Notes under the pieces: model-generated | Seen by the model: only the letters and a program-made list of their open reading frames with translations | The model's database searches: none | Told to the model about the DNA's origin: nothing | Translations under genes and position numbers: made by a program | Shown: one piece after another, positions 4,046 to 5,153 of the stretch | Position numbering within the stretch: the stretch's first letter is position 1 | How the letters are laid out: each line of letters opens with the position of its first letter | From: Oscillospiraceae bacterium | Lineage (GTDB): Bacteria > Bacillota_A > Clostridia > Oscillospirales > Oscillospiraceae | Length of the DNA: 5,153 bases | Direction: 5' to 3' | Assembly: GCA_902789835.1 (NCBI GenBank) | Contig: CADAPN010000163.1 | Coordinates: forward strand, 1-5,153

Positions 4046-5153
4046 TTATTCTTCGAGCTTGTGGTTCCGCAGCACTTCGGCGATGATCTCCACCGCTTCG
4101 TCGATCAGCGCCTCCGTGTGCGTCGCCATCAGGCTGGTGCGCAGCAGGCATTCCGTCGGCGCGGTTGCGGGGGGCAGAGACGAATTCACATACACGCCCT
4201 TCTCGTAGAGCTCCTTGGCAACCGTCAGCGTCCGGATCGGTTCATAGGTGTAGATCGGGATGATCGGGATCAGGTCCCCATTGGAAGGCCGCATGCGGAT
4301 CTGTGCCTCGTTGAGCTTCGCCCTCATATGCAGCGCGTTTGCCTGCAGTCTTTCGGGCAGTTCCGGATGCGCTTCCAGGATCCGCAGCGCCGCCAGCGCC
4401 GTGGCGCAGCTGGCCGGGGTGATGGAAGCGGAGAAAATGAAGGGTCTGGACGAATGCTTCACATAGTCGACCACCCGCGCGGAGGCCGCCATGTATCCGC
4501 CGAGGGAAGCCAGCGACTTGGAGAAGGTGCCCATATAGATGTCCACCTCATCCTCCAGGCCGTAATAGCTGGCCGTACCGCGTCCGCCCTCGCCGATGAC
4601 GCCGAGCCCGTGGGCATCGTCCACCATGACCCGTGCGCCGTACTCCTTCGCCAGGCGGCAGATCTCCGGGAGGTTCGCGATGTCGCCGCCCATGGAGAAC
4701 ACGCCGTCCGTCACGATGAGGCAGCCGGCGGTCTCCGGCACGCTCCTGAGCTTCTGCTCCAGATCGTCCATGTCGTTGTGCTTGAAGCGGAGCATTTTCC
4801 CGAAGGACAGCCTGCAGCCGTCATAGAGGCTCGCATGGTTCTCGCGGTCCATGATCACATAATCCCCGCGGCCGACAATGGCGCTGATGATGCCGAGGTT
4901 CGACTGGAAGCCGGTGGAGAAGGTCACCACCGCTTCCTTCCGCAGGAAGGCGGCCAGCTCCTTTTCCAGCTCAAGGTGCAGCTGCAGCGTGCCGTTCAGG
5001 AAACGGGAGCCGGAGCAGCCGGAGCCATACTGCTCCAGCGCCTCAAGTCCCGCTCTGATCACATCGGGGTGGGTCGTCAGGCCGAGATAGTTGTTGGACC
5101 CCAGCATGATGCGGCGCTTGCCCTCCATCATGACCTCGGTGTCCTGGCGGGAT
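4046..5153 (-). CDS. Alpha-oxoamine synthase, serine palmitoyltransferase-like (5' end outside window)
   Basis: PLP-dependent enzymes of this family condense an amino acid with an acyl thioester and release CO2, giving an alpha-amino ketone. About 368 residues are visible. The first ATG (5131) is internal, because in-frame codons SRQDTEV precede it and match the usual family N-terminus before GSNNYLGL; perhaps 30-60 residues are missing. Numbering from that ATG: GSGCSGSRFLNGT (36-48), H99 stacking on PLP, D171 and H174 (VDDAHG), Schiff-base lysine K205 in GTFSKSLASLGG, PPAT loop (320-323), and R331 (LLRTS) for the substrate carboxylate. The 72-, 3- and 34-residue spacing of H, D, H and K matches what I recall for Sphingomonas SPT. 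The SRFLNGT and SKSLASLGG motifs favour SPT over 2-amino-3-ketobutyrate ligase (KBL) or BioF, as does the following SDR. A capnine- or CqsA-like role remains possible. Confidence 0.9.
   Translation of the reverse strand, partial: SRQDTEVMMEGKRRIMLGSNNYLGLTTHPDVIRAGLEALEQYGSGCSGSRFLNGTLQLHLELEKELAAFLRKEAVVTFSTGFQSNLGIISAIVGRGDYVIMDRENHASLYDGCRLSFGKMLRFKHNDMDDLEQKLRSVPETAGCLIVTDGVFSMGGDIANLPEICRLAKEYGARVMVDDAHGLGVIGEGGRGTASYYGLEDEVDIYMGTFSKSLASLGGYMAASARVVDYVKHSSRPFIFSASITPASCATALAALRILEAHPELPERLQANALHMRAKLNEAQIRMRPSNGDLIPIIPIYTYEPIRTLTVAKELYEKGVYVNSSLPPATAPTECLLRTSLMATHTEALIDEAVEIIAEVLRNHKLEE

Noticed and set aside
5129..5131. ATG at 5131 as the start of the SPT-like gene
   Set aside because: The frame stays open to the window edge with family-like residues (SRQDTEV) just upstream. 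The usual synthase N-terminal region would be missing and no ribosome binding site precedes this ATG.

Overview
The window looks like a stretch of a GC-rich Bacillota (Clostridia-type) chromosome. The main evidence is the gene order rpmG-secE-nusG, the four-cysteine form of L33, the short single-span SecE, the strong AGGAGG-type ribosome binding sites and the sigma-A-like promoters. A gut or anaerobe lineage is an inference; no species can be named. Every gene found lies on the minus strand, so transcription runs from high to low coordinates.

Region A (5153 to 2428) is a three-gene operon whose 5' end lies outside the window. It holds an alpha-oxoamine synthase most like serine palmitoyltransferase (SPT), a classical short-chain dehydrogenase/reductase (SDR), and a D-lyxose ketol-isomerase family cupin. 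The genes are 34 and 27 bases apart, each with its own ribosome binding site. The operon closes with a strong Rho-independent terminator at 2428-2468. An SPT-like enzyme next to an SDR is the expected pair for the first two steps of sphingoid-base synthesis: condensation to a 3-keto amine, then reduction to an amino alcohol. The isomerase might supply a sugar for a headgroup, but that is speculative.

Region B (2404 to 744) is the magnesium transporter gene mgtE with its own promoter (2376-2404) and a leader of about 250 nt. The leader shows no M-box that I can recognise. It carries a well-initiated 31-codon reading frame (2218-2313) beginning Met-Asp-Asp, plus several inverted repeats. By eye these can form two alternative states: one leaves the mgtE start site free, the other pairs it up. 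This resembles in logic, but not in sequence, the leader-peptide control of mgtA in enterobacteria, and it is the best candidate here for an undescribed regulatory system.

Region C (693 to 1) is the housekeeping operon rpmG (L33) - secE - nusG (cut by the window edge), driven by an extended -10 promoter at 665-693 with a leader of about 100 nt. rpmG is only 53 codons long. No convincing terminator separates mgtE from this promoter, so some read-through is possible.

No tRNA or rRNA genes, insertion sequences or CRISPR arrays were seen. All RNA structures were paired by hand and have not been folded computationally.
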